Below are positions 21,860 to 32,972 of a stretch of DNA of 59,941 nt, piece after piece; the first letter of the stretch is position 1, and each line of letters starts with the position of its first letter. The stretch is from Prorocentrum cordatum (Eukaryota > Sar > Dinophyceae > Prorocentrales > Prorocentraceae), in the NCBI GenBank assembly GCA_963575745.1, contig CAUYUJ010007291.1, positions 1 to 59,941 on the forward strand. Direction: 5' to 3'. Position numbers and translations under genes: made by a program. The notes beneath the pieces are model-generated. The model searched no databases. It was not told the origin of the DNA and worked only from the letters and a program-made list of their open reading frames with translations.

Positions 21860-23080
21860 ACTCCTCCGCTTTGCAGCAAGACCTCTGTTCATCACCTCTG
21901 TTCCTTCGCCCCCTCATCCTTCTTCTCTTTCGCATCAAATGTCCATCTCTTCCTGCTCATTAAGCTCCTCCTCAGGCTCCTCCTCTATCAATTCCTACCC
22001 TTCCTATAACTTCGTTCCTCCGCCTCGCACCGCTTCCCATTATCGTCGTCATCACCACCGTCACCGGCGCCACTGCCACAAAAATGAGCATCGTCACCCG
22101 ACGCTGCCACCATCGCCACCACCATCAGCAGCAACAGCATCATGACCATCATCATCAGTATTGACAGATTCAGCAACATCATGTCATCAGGATCGCCATC
22201 GTCATCTTCAGCATGGTCAGCACCATCACCATTACCACCATCAGATTCGCCGCCATCGTTGCCAGATCGCCTCCAATCACCGTAGCTACCATCAACACAA
22301 TCAGAATCATCACCAACACCATCAACCGCATCATCCAAACAGCGTCCGAAAATTCAATATCGTTGACAGCAGCAACGACCCCGGCATCAAGAGTACCAAA
22401 GGGAGCATCGTCGCCATGAAAATTATCATTACCAGCAGCATCATCATCATCAGATCCCCAGCCACTACCACAGTAATCATCATCGTCGACGTCAACACCA
22501 TCCTCATCATGATAACAAGAATCACCACATTGCCATTTCTACCATCAGCATCAGCATCATCGTCGTCGCCGCCGGCGACGTCATCGGCATCGTCGTGGTC
22601 GTGATCACCCCCGCCATCCACATCATAATCATCAGTGTCATCATCAACCGTATCCTCACGACTGATCAATAAACGATCCATTGCAACATCGCCAGCAGCA
22701 ACATCAACACCAACATTATAGCTGTGATGCTCATCGCCATCATCAACATAATCATCCTCATCGTTCCGAACCACCACACATCATCGTCGTCGTTAGCGCC
22801 ATACGCCACCATCACCACAATCATTTCATCCCTCCGCCCTCCACCCTCCCTCTTTCACCTTCTCTCGCGTTCTCCCGTTGCTCCGTGTTCCCAGCATCCT
22901 GATCAACATCATCATAATCATCATCCGTATCATCATCATCACCATCAGAAGCATCGCTGTCGCGATCATCATCCTCATCAGCAGCATCATCATCCTCACC
23001 ATGACACTCAATCTCCACAACTCTGATCCTCAGCCGTCGTCATCACCATCACCTTCGCCACCACCACAATCGTCATCGTC
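21860..23080. repeat. Degenerate CAT/CAC trinucleotide region
   Basis: A TC-rich lead-in (about 21880-22015) followed by about 1 kb of CATCATCAC, CATCGTCGTC and CAGCATCATC phrases. All six-frame products are His/Ile/Asp-rich low complexity. No gene. Confidence 0.85.
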
Positions 23081-23499
23081 GCCATCACCACATTTCCGCA
23101 CTCCTCACTCCTCCTTCTGCAAGGCCGTGGCGCGGGTCTGTCGCGCGCGCACGCGCTTACGCCCCCACTGTCCGTCCCCCCCTGAAGCCCACGAACCACT
23201 GACACACTGACGACAATGTCGCCCAGCGTAGCCATCCCCCCCGAGGGCCTGTCGGCCCTGGGAGGGTTGATCGAACCAGCACCCCTGGCGAAGGTCATCG
23301 CTGGCTTGTAGGGTCATTGAGTAGCAGGTAGGACAATAGGCGCAGAAGGAGGAGAGAGAGGGAGGAAAAGACGCCCTCCTCCCCCTCCCCCTCCGCCTCC
23401 CCCTCGGCTACACGCAAGAGTGACCCTAGGCAAGGGTGACCTTTGGTGCGCGGCTTCAGAGGGCCGCGGGGAAGGCAAAACCAAGCTAGAGGCCTCCTA

Positions 23500-23696
23500 G
23501 ATGGGGTCGGAGTAGATGGGGTCGAAGGATCGCGCCGCATCGCCGATGCATCGGCGATGCAGTGGCGATGCACCGGCGATGTAGACGGTGCATTGGCGCA
23601 GTCGGCATGGCGAAAGTCTGGCTCCGCATCAAGCCGCATCGCCGACACATCGGCGATGCGGCGCGATCCTCTGACCCCATCGTCTCGGATCCCATC
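23500..23696. mobile_element. Foldback repeat family 1, copy 2 (best preserved arms)
   Basis: The left arm starts GATGGGGTCGGAG and continues GGATCGCGCCGCATCGCCGA. The right arm, read from the other strand, starts GATGGGATCCGAG and also continues GGATCGCGCCGCATCGCCGA. The arms are about 57 bp long. The centre holds further CATCGGCGATG phrases, including the perfect palindrome GCCGATGCATCGGC. About 197 bp, with MITE-like architecture. The left neighbour TAGAGGCCTCCTAG is also present beside copy 3. Confidence 0.75.
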
Positions 23697-23884
23697 TGCG
23701 ATGACTGGACAAGTGCACGGGCCAGTACTGGGAGGACCCCTGTGAGCCCGCACCAAGGGCGACTGCGGCGAGAGGTCACTCTCGCGGGTGGCCGCTCCCC
23801 GCGCCCTCGACGACGGCAACGCCGGCGGCGCCGGCCGGGCGCGGGGCGGCGGCGGGGCGCACAGATCGCCACCCACGTGCGCGC

Positions 23885-23919
23885 CCTCGGCCGACGACGA
23901 CGACGAACGACGACCACGA

Positions 23920-23957
<38 letters not shown>

Positions 23958-24480
23958 GCGGCGACGGCGCCGGCGCTGACGGCAACGACGACGGGGAGGA
24001 CGACGAGGACGAGGGACAGGACAGCAAAGCAAAAGCGGCACCGAAGCGACGACAACAGAAGCGCCGCCGGCCCGCATCCAGGCCGGCGAGGTGCAGCTGG
24101 CCGAGCTCGGCGTCCTCGTCGTCGTTGCCATCGTGATCCTCGTTATCGTCGTTGTCGTGTTTGCAGTCGCCGTCCTCGTCGTCGTCGCCGACGTCGTCAC
24201 AAGCGTCGTCCTCATCTTCGTCGCCGTCCTCCGCGTTATCGTCATCGCTGACGTCGTCGCCGCAGTCTCCGGCGTCATCCCCCTCCCAAACGCCCACATC
24301 GTCCTCGTCATCTTTGTCCTCGTCGTCGTTCTCGTCCTCGTCCTCGGCGCCGTCCTCGTCGTCCTCCTCACCCTCGTCCTCATCTTCATCCTCGGTATTT
24401 TTCCCATCTGCCTCCTCATCCTTCCCTCTGCTCCTCCTTATCGTCCTGCCCCTCCTCCTCCTCCTCCTCCTCCTCTTCCT
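23885..24480. repeat. (GAC)n and (GTC/CTC)n trinucleotide arrays
   Basis: GAC/GAC-GGC runs at about 23893-24015, then GTCGTC/CTCGTC phrases to about 24480. The long Asp- and Val-rich frames through here are repeat translations. 24480-25300 is GC-rich with another GGA run (about 24866-24945) and no recognised gene. Confidence 0.85.
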
Positions 24481-25299
24481 CCCCCTCCAGCTCCGCCTCA
24501 ACCAGGGAACGTAGGCGTCGACGACCTCGGGCCCAGACCGGACGCCCAGGCGAAACAATTTGCGAGGACGCAGACGCACGAGGCAGCCCGACTCCGCCCG
24601 AAACCTCGGTCCCCAGGCCACTCCCCGAGTCCATACCGGCGAGTCGCACGACCTGCGTGCAGCCGTGGCCGCGAGGGACTCCCAGGAGGCCCCTCGATCC
24701 CGTGGACCTCGGCCCTCGCACCATCGCCTGCACAGAAGCGCGACCCAGAGGCGCCCTCCCTCGAAGCGCGCCCCGGTCCCAGGGCGGCGGCAGCGGGCCG
24801 CCGCGGGCGATCCGCGCCGAATCGCCAGCAGCGACCCTTCAGCGAGCGGGCGCCGCCACTCCGACCAGAGAAGGAGGAGAAGGAGGAGAAGGAGGAGGAG
24901 GAGGAGGAGGAGGAGAGGAGAGGGGAGGAGAGGAGGAGGAGGGGAGGAGGCAACTCCTGGGAGGTCTTCGCAAGGGACGCGCGCTGGCACGCCGCGAGCC
25001 GAAGCGCCGCCCGCGACCCTTCAGCGAGCGACGCGCCGCCTCGGCGGCGGCCACAAGGCGGGCCCAGCGCCGCGCCGCGGCGGGGGGCGTGGCCGCCGCC
25101 GCTGGCCGTCGTCGTCGCCGCCGTGGGCTCTGCTGCCGCCGCCGTCGTCCAGGCGCAAGGAGCCGCGCCCGGGCGCTGGGGCCCCGGCTCGCTCTTGATC
25201 GCGAGCCTGGCCCTGCGCGTCGCGGCGGGGAGGCGCTCGCGGCGGGGCGGCGCGGCGGCGAGGGAGGAGAGGAGGAACGAAGGACCACCACTGGCAGAC

Positions 25300-26360
25300 A
25301 AGCGGCCGGCCCTGGCTAAGACTGGGTGGGTGAGGCCATTGCCTACGGATTCTTCCAGCTACTGTGTCGCGCGAGACAGACCTAAGGTTGGCATAGAGGG
25401 AAGGAGGGAAGGAGGGAGGGACGGCAGGTGGGCTGAGTATGTGCGCGCCGTGAGCGCGCGCGGCTGCGTGCCCGAATGGGCAGAAGGGGGTGGGCCTCTA
25501 ATCTGGTGGCAGTGTGCAGGGGGAGCTCATTACAAGCAGTTGGCGGACGGGGTGGACATGTGCCAAAGGCCCACGGGTAGCATATTCAGCCGGACGCACC
25601 AACACGGAGCAGTTATGCAACCGAGTGTGGACAGGAAGGTGCAGTCGAAGTCTTGCTACAAGCAACCTTCAACAAGGAGCGAAGCCCCCTCTCTTGCCAT
25701 GGTCAGTCCGAGTCTTGCCCCGAGGGAGAGCTGAAGGACCAAACGAAGAAACCTCGAGCTCCTTCTGGCCCAAGAGTGCTCTGTACTCCAGCGCGTTGAC
25801 TGTATGTTTGGCCATGTGTAGCTGGATGACTCGACACTGTTCGCTATTCTGCTCAATTTTCTGTCCAAAATGCCTTGAGACTGATCCTCCGCATCTCACC
25901 CTCATCCTGCTCGTGTACTCTCTCTCTCTCTCTCGCTCTCGACTCCCGCCGCGCGAGGCGTGCATCATCGGCGGCAAATTCTGACATTGCTCACCAGCTC
26001 CAGCTGCACAATCGGGGCTACAATTGTCAAGCAACATGCACATGTGAGCAGTTTTTTTGTTGCGTGGCAAGGTGATCTTGCACACGCGCAGGCACGTGCA
26101 CTCATGCGCGCATACGGGGCATACCGCTGGCGCATGAACCTGACAATATTCCGTCGCGCACGCCCCAAGAACGGCTGCTGAAAGACCATAAGCAGAACGG
26201 CACCGAGAATATAACTCTCCTGGGAAACTCAGGCACGAATGATGCATACAGATCTGCGCGGGTACGAATTCTCGACGCCTGCGTTGTTCTCGGTATGGCT
26301 TGGATCCCAGGGCACCAGGGCTGGCCGAAACTGGCGCGTTCCCCCCCCCAAAACCGACCA
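25300..26360. other. No gene recognised
   Basis: A 263-residue minus frame (26460-25669) is open but has no domain, contains a translated CT microsatellite (25919-25938) and shows no family resemblance, so I do not call it. Confidence 0.45.
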
Positions 26361-26361
26361 T

Positions 26362-26465
26362 AGGAGAAGAAAGCACGTCATGAACGTGAACTTGCGGAGG
26401 CCCGCGCGGATTTCGTGAGTCGGCGCTGAGGCCTCCCTTCTCGGCGCCCCGAGCGCGCAAGGTGG
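26362..26465. mobile_element. Foldback repeat family 2, half copy
   Basis: GAGAAGAAAGCACGTCATGA followed by GCGGAGGCCCGCGCGGATTT and GGCGCTGAGGCCTCCC corresponds to one arm of the family best seen at 55262-55420. The mirrored arm is missing or too diverged. Confidence 0.5.
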
Positions 26466-26768
26466 GTCAAACGGCGATGCAGGAATCCCCGCGCGTGCCT
26501 CCAAAAAATCGTGCGCACTCCACCGACCTCCCTTCAAGACCACAGCAGCACCGACGTGGCGAAAAAACCGGCCAGAACCTCCGCCGGCGCCCAGCGGAGC
26601 GGCGCGCACAGCGGTGGCGCGGAGGGGGGGGCCCCCTGCGGAGGCGGATGTGCTTCCCGGGAGGCAGGGCCGCAGGGCCCGGCCTCTTCGGACACAGCCG
26701 AGAGCAGGGGATCCATAAACGCATCATTGAGACACCAGGGCAGGCTTCCCAGAGGGTTCTTCAGACAA

Positions 26769-26949
26769 CCCTGGGCTTACGTCGGGCCTGTCCCCCTACA
26801 GGGGGGATTTTCGACGAAAATAAAAAATACTAGAAAAATGCTCAAAGCTTGCAAACAAAAAATAATAAAAGAATCGTCACCAGAGTATTTGTTTTACTAT
26901 TTTTGAATGTCCCCCCTGTAGAGAGACAAGCCCGACTTAACCCTGGGCC
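26769..26949. mobile_element. AT-rich MITE with terminal inverted repeats
   Basis: The left end reads CCCTGGGCTTAC then GTCGGGCCTGTCCCCCTACA. The right end, reversed, reads GCCCAGGGTTAA then GTCGGGCTTGTCTCTCTACA. The arms are about 40 bp and both end in GGGGGGA. The about 100-base interior is AT-rich, in sharp contrast to the GC-rich surroundings. No coding sequence, so a non-autonomous DNA transposon is likely. No target duplication was identified. Confidence 0.75.
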
Positions 26950-27445
26950 AATGCTTCGCGTCGACGCGATCTGGGACGAGCGTGCTCCAGGAACAGGGCC
27001 GGCCGTCCGGCAGGTCGGTCAAGAAACGCTGGCCCACCTCTTCGGGAGGAGGACCCTGTGAACGCCCGAGAACTGGGTGCGAAAAAACGGGTACGATGCC
27101 CAGCAACAGATGCTGCCCAAAACCGACAGCGTCCGCTGTCGTACCCATTCTTTCCTCACCCATTCCGACCGTCCCGAGATTCTCAGTCGGAGGCCCGACT
27201 GCAAGAAACCGGGCGGGCTCCTCAATGCCCCCCGGCCTTCTCAGAAGCCTCGCCACCCTTCCAGGAAGCCCCCGCCCCCTTGCGCTGCCCCCCGCGGGCG
27301 GGGCGCCGCCAGCCGACGCGTGCCGCACGCGCAGGGGCTGGCGGCGGCGTCGGTCCCGGCCGCGGCGCCTGGCGAGTGCTCGCTTGGGCGTGTTCACTTT
27401 CCAGGCGTCGCGGCCCTCGGAGGGGGGGGGGGCTGGCCATCCTTT

Positions 27446-27612
27446 GGGAGAGCTCCAAACAGTACACCACCACCAGCCCTGGCCAGACCAATCCTGGGCC
27501 CTGGACTTGTGTGCAGGGCCTCCTGGCCCAGGCCTGGAGGCCCATATACCAGTCCAGGGCCCAGGATGGACCTGGCCAGGGCTGATGGTGGTGTATTGTT
27601 GGCGCCCCTCCG
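27446..27612. repeat. Long near-perfect palindrome
   Basis: TACACCACCACCAGCCCTGG at 27463 pairs with CCAGGGCTGATGGTGGTGTA ending at 27595. Pairing runs inward through ATCCTGGGCCCTGGACT to a centre near 27529, and weaker pairing extends outward to about 27446 and 27612. Arms of about 66-83 bases with almost no loop. No second copy was seen in the window. Confidence 0.75.
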
Positions 27613-28019
27613 AATCATCACCATCACCATCATCTACAGTCAACCCGCAATTTTAAGAAGGACGCGCGGTAAGGATGCAAGGGCCTTCGAAGGCCGTGTC
27701 GACACTTTGCGAGCGGGGCCCGGCCAGCGAAAGCGGCCAAGGATGGGACGGAGGGGGAAGGATACAAAGGTAACCTTGGAAACTCGCTCAACCTTACTAT
27801 GCGGGTTGACAGTGCGGCTCTTCGCCCTTATCGGTGTGGTCTTAGTAAGAGCAATCGTCGCCGTGCCGTCGTGATCACCACCGCTGTCATCATCAATCGG
27901 CATCATCATCGTCGTCATCGTCATTGTATTGTTCCTCGTCCTCGCCTTGCCCACCGTATCCTATCACCCCCTATCGTCGTCACCATCATGATGGTCATCA
28001 TGATCGCCGCCTCAGATCT

Positions 28020-28970
28020 CTGTCTTCCAGGCGGCAGCTGCGTGTTGGCGCAGGCAGATCCACGCGGCGGCTCTGAACCTCTCCCCGGAGAGGCGGCATC
28101 GACAGAGGTGCTGGCTGTCGCTCCTGCGCCGCGAAGAGCGTGCAGGCAGAAATGCGCATCTTATGCAAATCGTTTAACGATCAGAGTCTCCTCTGCGATC
28201 CCACCGTGAGCGCATCGCCTTGCTGATCACTACCCTGGCACCCTCCGGTGTGTTGATTTCTGTGCTGGCACCCTCCGATCGATTCACTACAAAGGACGCT
28301 GCTACTTCAGAGAACCAAGCTTCGGATACCTCAGTGTTCTCTGCATTCACATCTTCAGTTCTCCACATACCAAGTTGAGTTGCTCCATTTGAATCATCTG
28401 TACCAAGAGCCTCGCGTCCGACGTGGGCCCCACACCTTGTTTTCATGTCATCCTGTTTTGTCACCGCATGGAGCTGGAGGTAGCTCGTGTAGCACGGGGA
28501 TTTGCAAAGCAGGGCAAAGGGCGGAGCGCTTGCAGGTCGCATCCTTGCACATAACACTAGCAGTGGTGGGCTGAGAGAGCTTTCAATCTGGGTCTTTGTT
28601 GGGTGGAAGGGGTGTCCCAATTGCCCGCGGATGGATGCTACTGTTATTCTTGTCATGTTCGCAGCATGGTCTGCTTTCACCATCCTTGTGATGAGGGCAG
28701 CTGCACCTCTGCCTGGTCCCTATCGGCACACGAAAGCCACAATTCCTTCGCACCTCTCGATTTCGGCATGGTGGCTTGTGCGCGTTCTGCTTCGCGCTTG
28801 CACGAGGGTGAGTGCACATGCTCAACGTCCCGTCCTCGATCGCTCAACGATTGCACAAAGCAAAATGGAGGAGGGCCCCCTGGAGCCTCAGCATTAGAAC
28901 CCTCTATAAGCCACTGGCAAGCTCCAAACACACATAACCTGTTTTAGATAACAATGCAGGCCAACCACTT
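28020..28970. other. Unassigned region with less repetitive composition
   Basis: Base composition is more balanced than its neighbours and frames occur on both strands, including a 169-residue minus frame (28683-28174) and a Cys-rich 114-residue plus frame (28603-28947). Neither resembles a family I know. CTGGCACCCTCCG occurs twice near 28240-28275. A decayed gene or element is possible. 28980-29740 also shows no gene. Confidence 0.3.
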
Positions 28971-29830
28971 ATCTCTAGCGGCGGAAAGGCCTTGGGGGAA
29001 GCGGAGGCCGAGGGGGAAGGAACGACGACCCAAAAGCACAGAGACGACGCGGGAGCAAGGAAAATGAAGGGTAGGCGACAGACCGAAGAGACAAGACGAA
29101 AAAGGGCAAACGACAAGAGAAGAGACCGCCCTCAGCGTCGCCGCCGAGACGACTGGCGGGTGCGGGTCCTGGATGCCGGGACGACTCCCGCGCGAGCGCG
29201 AACCAGCAGCACCCGTGGTCTGTGCGCCCCCCCGGGCCGCTGCCGGCTGTGCCCCTGCGAGCAGGCAGTCCTTTGATGGCCCGATGCTCCGCCACCACTA
29301 CCACGGGCAGGAGAGGGAGAAGGGAGGATGGGGAAGACCTCGTTCTCCCCCTCCTGCTCCTCCTCCCCCTCCGTCTCCTCCTCCTCCGCCTCCTCCCGTC
29401 CTCCTCCGCGGCCGCCCTGTCCGTCTTGTCCCTCCCGCGCCGGCCAACTCGCGCTTTGGTGGCCCGATCGCCGACCGCTGGTGCCGTGCTTCCGCCTCGC
29501 CGCCCACGGGAGAGAAGTGTCCAGCGCTCGGCGCTCGCTCACAGGCCGTCCACGTCGCTACATCGGACCTGGGCCAGGAGAGCATCCCTCAAGAGCACGA
29601 GGCCCTCCGGCGGCCAAGACGAGCAGGGCATCCGAGGGCACCCTGCCCAGGATGCACACGACCATGCACAAGGGTAATTCCCCTCCCCGAACCGACCTCG
29701 ATCATACACGTCGTGAATTTCTAATCGTGCTCATTCCTAATCGTGCTCGTTTCTAATTGTTCCTGGCCCCCTAGTGGCCAGGAAGAGGCCCAGGATAGAA
29801 CAATCAGAGATGAAAGGATCTGGGCCTCCC

Positions 29831-29997
29831 ACAAATCCTGGCGCTTGCACTCGCCTCGCACGGCCCTGGGGGGGGGGGGAGGAGGAAGCCTCCCCCAGGA
29901 GCGGAGGGTGCGGACCCGACCCATCTGCCCCGCAGCGCGCGGCCTCTCCGAGGCCAAGCGGGCAGACGCCGGTCGGGCCCGTGGGGGAGCACCACCC
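29831..29997 (-). repeat. Split direct repeat B2
   Basis: 167 bp copy of B1 forming the 3' end of the element, separated from A2 by about 30 bases of C/G-rich spacer. The outer flank reads CCTCCC|ACAAATCC, sharing CCCACAAA with the A2/B1 junction and the A1 end, as expected if a short core is exchanged. Confidence 0.9.
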
Positions 29998-30027
29998 CCC
30001 CCCACACCCCCAGGGCGGGTAGGGCGG

Positions 30028-30393
30028 GCCAACGACAGCACGTGGTCACTATGGACCAGAAGAGAGGGCCCCATTGGGCACGTGAACGCAGCAGGCCGCT
30101 ATGGGCCGCAACGAAGCCACTATGGGCCGCAAGGAAGCCACTATGGGCCGAGCGAAGCCCCCAGAGGGCGGAGGGCCGAAACCCGACACACGGCACGGTA
30201 TTTATATCCCGCCCCAGTGCCAGGCGGAGGAAGCACGGCACGGCACTGCACCACACGACGCGAGCGGGAGGCGGAAGAGGGTCGACCAGCGCGCGGCCGA
30301 CCAGCCGAGCGAGGGCGCCCCCGCGGCCAGCCGCGGGGTCGTTCACAGCGCGGGCGGATTTGTGCCAAGCAATAACTTCGTTATTCCGACCCC
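30028..30393 (-). repeat. Split direct repeat A2
   Basis: 366 bp, nearly identical to A1. It abuts B1 exactly at CCGACCCC|ACAAATCC. It carries AATAACTTCGTTATT at 30371-30385, a 6-bp inverted repeat around TTC close to the presumed recombination junction. Confidence 0.9.
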
Positions 30394-30559
30394 ACAAATC
30401 CTGGCGCTTGCACTCGCCTCGCACGGCCCTGGGGGGGGGGGAGGAGGAAGCCTCCCCCAGGAGCGGAGGGTGCGGACCCGACCCATCTGCCCCGCAGCGC
30501 GCGGCCTCTCCGAGGCCAAGCGGGCAGACGCCGGTCGGGCCCGTGGGGGAGCACCACCC
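30394..30559 (-). repeat. Split direct repeat B1
   Basis: 166 bp beginning ACAAATCCTGGCGC and ending GAGCACCACCC, matching B2 apart from one G in a homopolymer. It lies directly downstream of the recombinase frame in element sense. Confidence 0.9.
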
Positions 30560-30674
30560 ACTGCAACGGCGCTCCCGCGGGCCACGCCCGGCGCTGCCAC
30601 CCACTGCCCCCGCGTGCCGGGGGTGCGCCCACGTGTGTGCCGTGCAGACACGACCACCAGACTGCGCGGGGTGC

Positions 30675-31380
30675 TCAGCCATCGCCATCGTCGCTGGACG
30701 ACTCTGCCAAATGGGCTTCCGCGACCGACTGCCGCTCGAGCCGGGAAACGTTAAGGTATTTCATCCACGCGGGCTGATGCCAGCCGCCCGCGCGAAGAAG
30801 GTCGGTGACCGGTCCGCCCCTGGCAGCGATGTCCTGCGCGTGCCCGCGCCTGAACGCGTGAGTGCCGAATGATTCCGCGTCGTGGCGCCCCATTTCGCCC
30901 AGCGCGCGGCGCAGCCGAGCACGTGCCGCGCCTGGGGACCACGCAGCCCAGATGGGCTGATGAGCTGGCTCGCCAACTAGCCAGGCCCCAAGAACGTGTA
31001 CGGGACAGGTGACCGCGCACTCGTCGCACCAGCACTGCCGTGCCATCACCGAGCGGCTCTCGCGGTTCTTTCTCCTGGAGAGGTGCAGCTCGATCTTTTG
31101 ATCGCCGACGACGAACGCGGAGGCCACGCAAGCCGCGGCCGCGCCATCTTCAACCCGCACCGCGGGCAGGGCCTCCGAGGGTAGCCGAAGGAGGAATGCG
31201 TAGGCCGCCAGGCACAACATGGCGAAACGGCGACCCTCGTCACTGACGCGCAGGTGCGACACCAGACGGGCGACGTCGCGGCCCTGAAGGGCCATGCGCG
31301 CCTTCGCCTGCCAGCCCGAACGCTTCTCGATGGCGTTCTTAGCGGCGCGAACCGCCGGGTGCCTGAAGACTACCACGGGC
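30675..31380 (-). CDS. Tyrosine recombinase (integrase) domain of the retrotransposon
   Basis: About 235 residues ending at a stop at 30675; the open frame extends upstream to 31745, but that part is out-of-frame polymerase sequence. Catalytic residues are visible: the first Arg in AYAFLLRLPSEAL, a likely Lys in LSRRKNRESR, the H-x-x-R box in THAFRRGHAQD, Trp/His in LLRAGGWHQ and the nucleophile Tyr in WMKYLNV. This is the full R-K-HxxR-W/H-Y set of tyrosine recombinases, which in DIRS-type elements insert the circular DNA intermediate into the genome. The N-terminal part appears lost through the upstream deletion, so activity is doubtful. A conserved-looking CWCDECAVTCPVH precedes the HxxR box. 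Confidence 0.85.
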
Positions 31381-32869
31381 CTTGCGCGCCAACTGCCGCC
31401 GCGGGCGGACGCGCGCGTTGCCGGAAGATGAGAGGCGGGCGCGCGCCGGCATGCCACGAGGCATGCCAGAAGAAGTCGTCCACATATCTGAGGACGGGGA
31501 CGAAAATGAGCCTGCGGCCCAGCGCTGACAGCATCGCGCCGATGCGCTCCCAGCTGTGAACGGAGGAAGTCGCTCCGAATGGGGCGGCGAAGTGCTGAGC
31601 CGCGTAGACGCATGTGCCCACGAGGAACGCGACCCATGCGAGGGCGCGATGTTCCGGCAACAGCGGCACGCGCCGGAACGCGGCGTCTATGTCCGCCTTC
31701 CAGAGCCCGGGCGCTTCGCCCACGCGCGTCACAAATGCCTTGCAAGTGCCAAACAGAGCGTCGATGGCTTCATGGCCGAGACGCTCCGTCGGCTGCGACG
31801 CCGCGTTGATACGAGAGCGCGACATATCATCTACGAGCCGCAGCTTCTCGGACCCGTCCTCTCTCGACTGCCGGACGCCGAACCGCGGCGACAAAACCGC
31901 ACCGTCGAGCTCGACCGCGCTGAGCGGCGCGGGATGGCTCATTCGGCCGAGCTCCGCTTCGGCGATAGTTTTGGTGAGAATCACGGCGGAGTCGCTAGAC
32001 TCCTTGAGCGTGCCGAGCAGCGCGGCGTTGCCTCGCTCCGCGCCCGCGGCCAAGTCCGGCAGGCTGAGCGGTACAGGGAAAGATTCCGGACGCCCGTTCC
32101 CCGTGCACGGGAGAGGGCCCACGAGAGGCGCGCCGCGCCGAAAGACTTCCACGCAGGCCGCGTCCTCGTAACCGATTTCGTCGAGCAGTTCGACGAGAAG
32201 AGGGCCGTTGATCGACCCTGCGATTGTGCGCACATGGGCATCGCAGCCCGCGAACCAGGCCGCCGTCGCTCCAGAGGCGCGTAGCTCGGCGTCCCTGGCC
32301 CGAATTCGCTCGAGAGTCGCTCGCCGCTCACGGCACACCTGCCGCTCCGAGCGCGCAGCAATCCAATCGATCGCCGCCAAAACATCGCCGGGCACCACCA
32401 CGGCCTTTTCAAAGGCCTCTTTGTCCTCGAAGGAGTGAGAACGGGAGAGGACCTCTTCAAGAAAGGCGAGCTTAGGCGCTTCCTCAGCAGACGCAGGCGA
32501 CGGCAGGTGACAGCAGCCGGCAGTGGCCAGCGCGCAACCGCGTGCATTGCAACTCGAGGCAGCATTCTGCCGGGCGCGCGAGCCCGCGAGCGTCGCGCGC
32601 CACAACGCGCAGCGCCTGATAATCCCATGTGGCAGCGATACTGGGCCCCATCGCATCCTGCGCTTTGCGAGCGCGAGCGCTCGAGCCTGCCGGGGGCGTT
32701 CGCGCGCCTCCTGGCCCAGCGGGCGGGCGGCCCTCGCGTCGCGAACGGACCGCGAGTGTTGACTGGCACCCAAGCCCTGGACGACGCGGCAACAACGCGG
32801 CGCCCTCCTGCCAGCGCGCGCGCGCGCGCCTGCGGGTCCCACGGGACGGTGGCTGAGGTTGGCGCCCAT
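31370..32869 (-). CDS. Reverse transcriptase of the tyrosine-recombinase retrotransposon, truncated
   Basis: A 499-residue frame; the first roughly 125 residues are out-of-frame noise. The polymerase fingers and palm are clear: EKLRLVDDMSRSRINAA, palm A WKADIDAAFRRVPLLPEH with the first catalytic Asp, FAAPFGATSSVHSWERIG as box B, and LRYVDDFFWHAS with the YVDD catalytic pair. These fit the DIRS-type polymerase. Just after YVDD the frame is lost and sequence passes within about 40 bases into the recombinase, so the thumb, RNase H and the start of the recombinase are missing. An internal deletion near 31380-31425 is the simplest explanation. Confidence 0.85.
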   Translation of the reverse strand: MGANLSHRPVGPAGARARAGRRAPRCCRVVQGLGASQHSRSVRDARAARPLGQEARERPRQARALALAKRRMRWGPVSLPHGIIRRCALWRATLAGSRARQNAASSCNARGCALATAGCCHLPSPASAEEAPKLAFLEEVLSRSHSFEDKEAFEKAVVVPGDVLAAIDWIAARSERQVCRERRATLERIRARDAELRASGATAAWFAGCDAHVRTIAGSINGPLLVELLDEIGYEDAACVEVFRRGAPLVGPLPCTGNGRPESFPVPLSLPDLAAGAERGNAALLGTLKESSDSAVILTKTIAEAELGRMSHPAPLSAVELDGAVLSPRFGVRQSREDGSEKLRLVDDMSRSRINAASQPTERLGHEAIDALFGTCKAFVTRVGEAPGLWKADIDAAFRRVPLLPEHRALAWVAFLVGTCVYAAQHFAAPFGATSSVHSWERIGAMLSALGRRLIFVPVLRYVDDFFWHASWHAGARPPLIFRQRARPPAAAVGAQGPW

Positions 32870-32972
32870 TCGTTGTTATTCAAGTGCCAACGTGGCGCGC
32901 GATGCACGTCCTCATCGGCGCGCGTCCCGCACATCGCCGCGCGCCGCGGGCTGCGCGTGCCTCCGGCGGGCG

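Noticed and set aside
23776-25734. Long Asp-, Val- and Arg-rich frames (404 and 547 residues)
   Set aside because: Products of GAC/GTC/GGA trinucleotide arrays and high GC content, with no domain.
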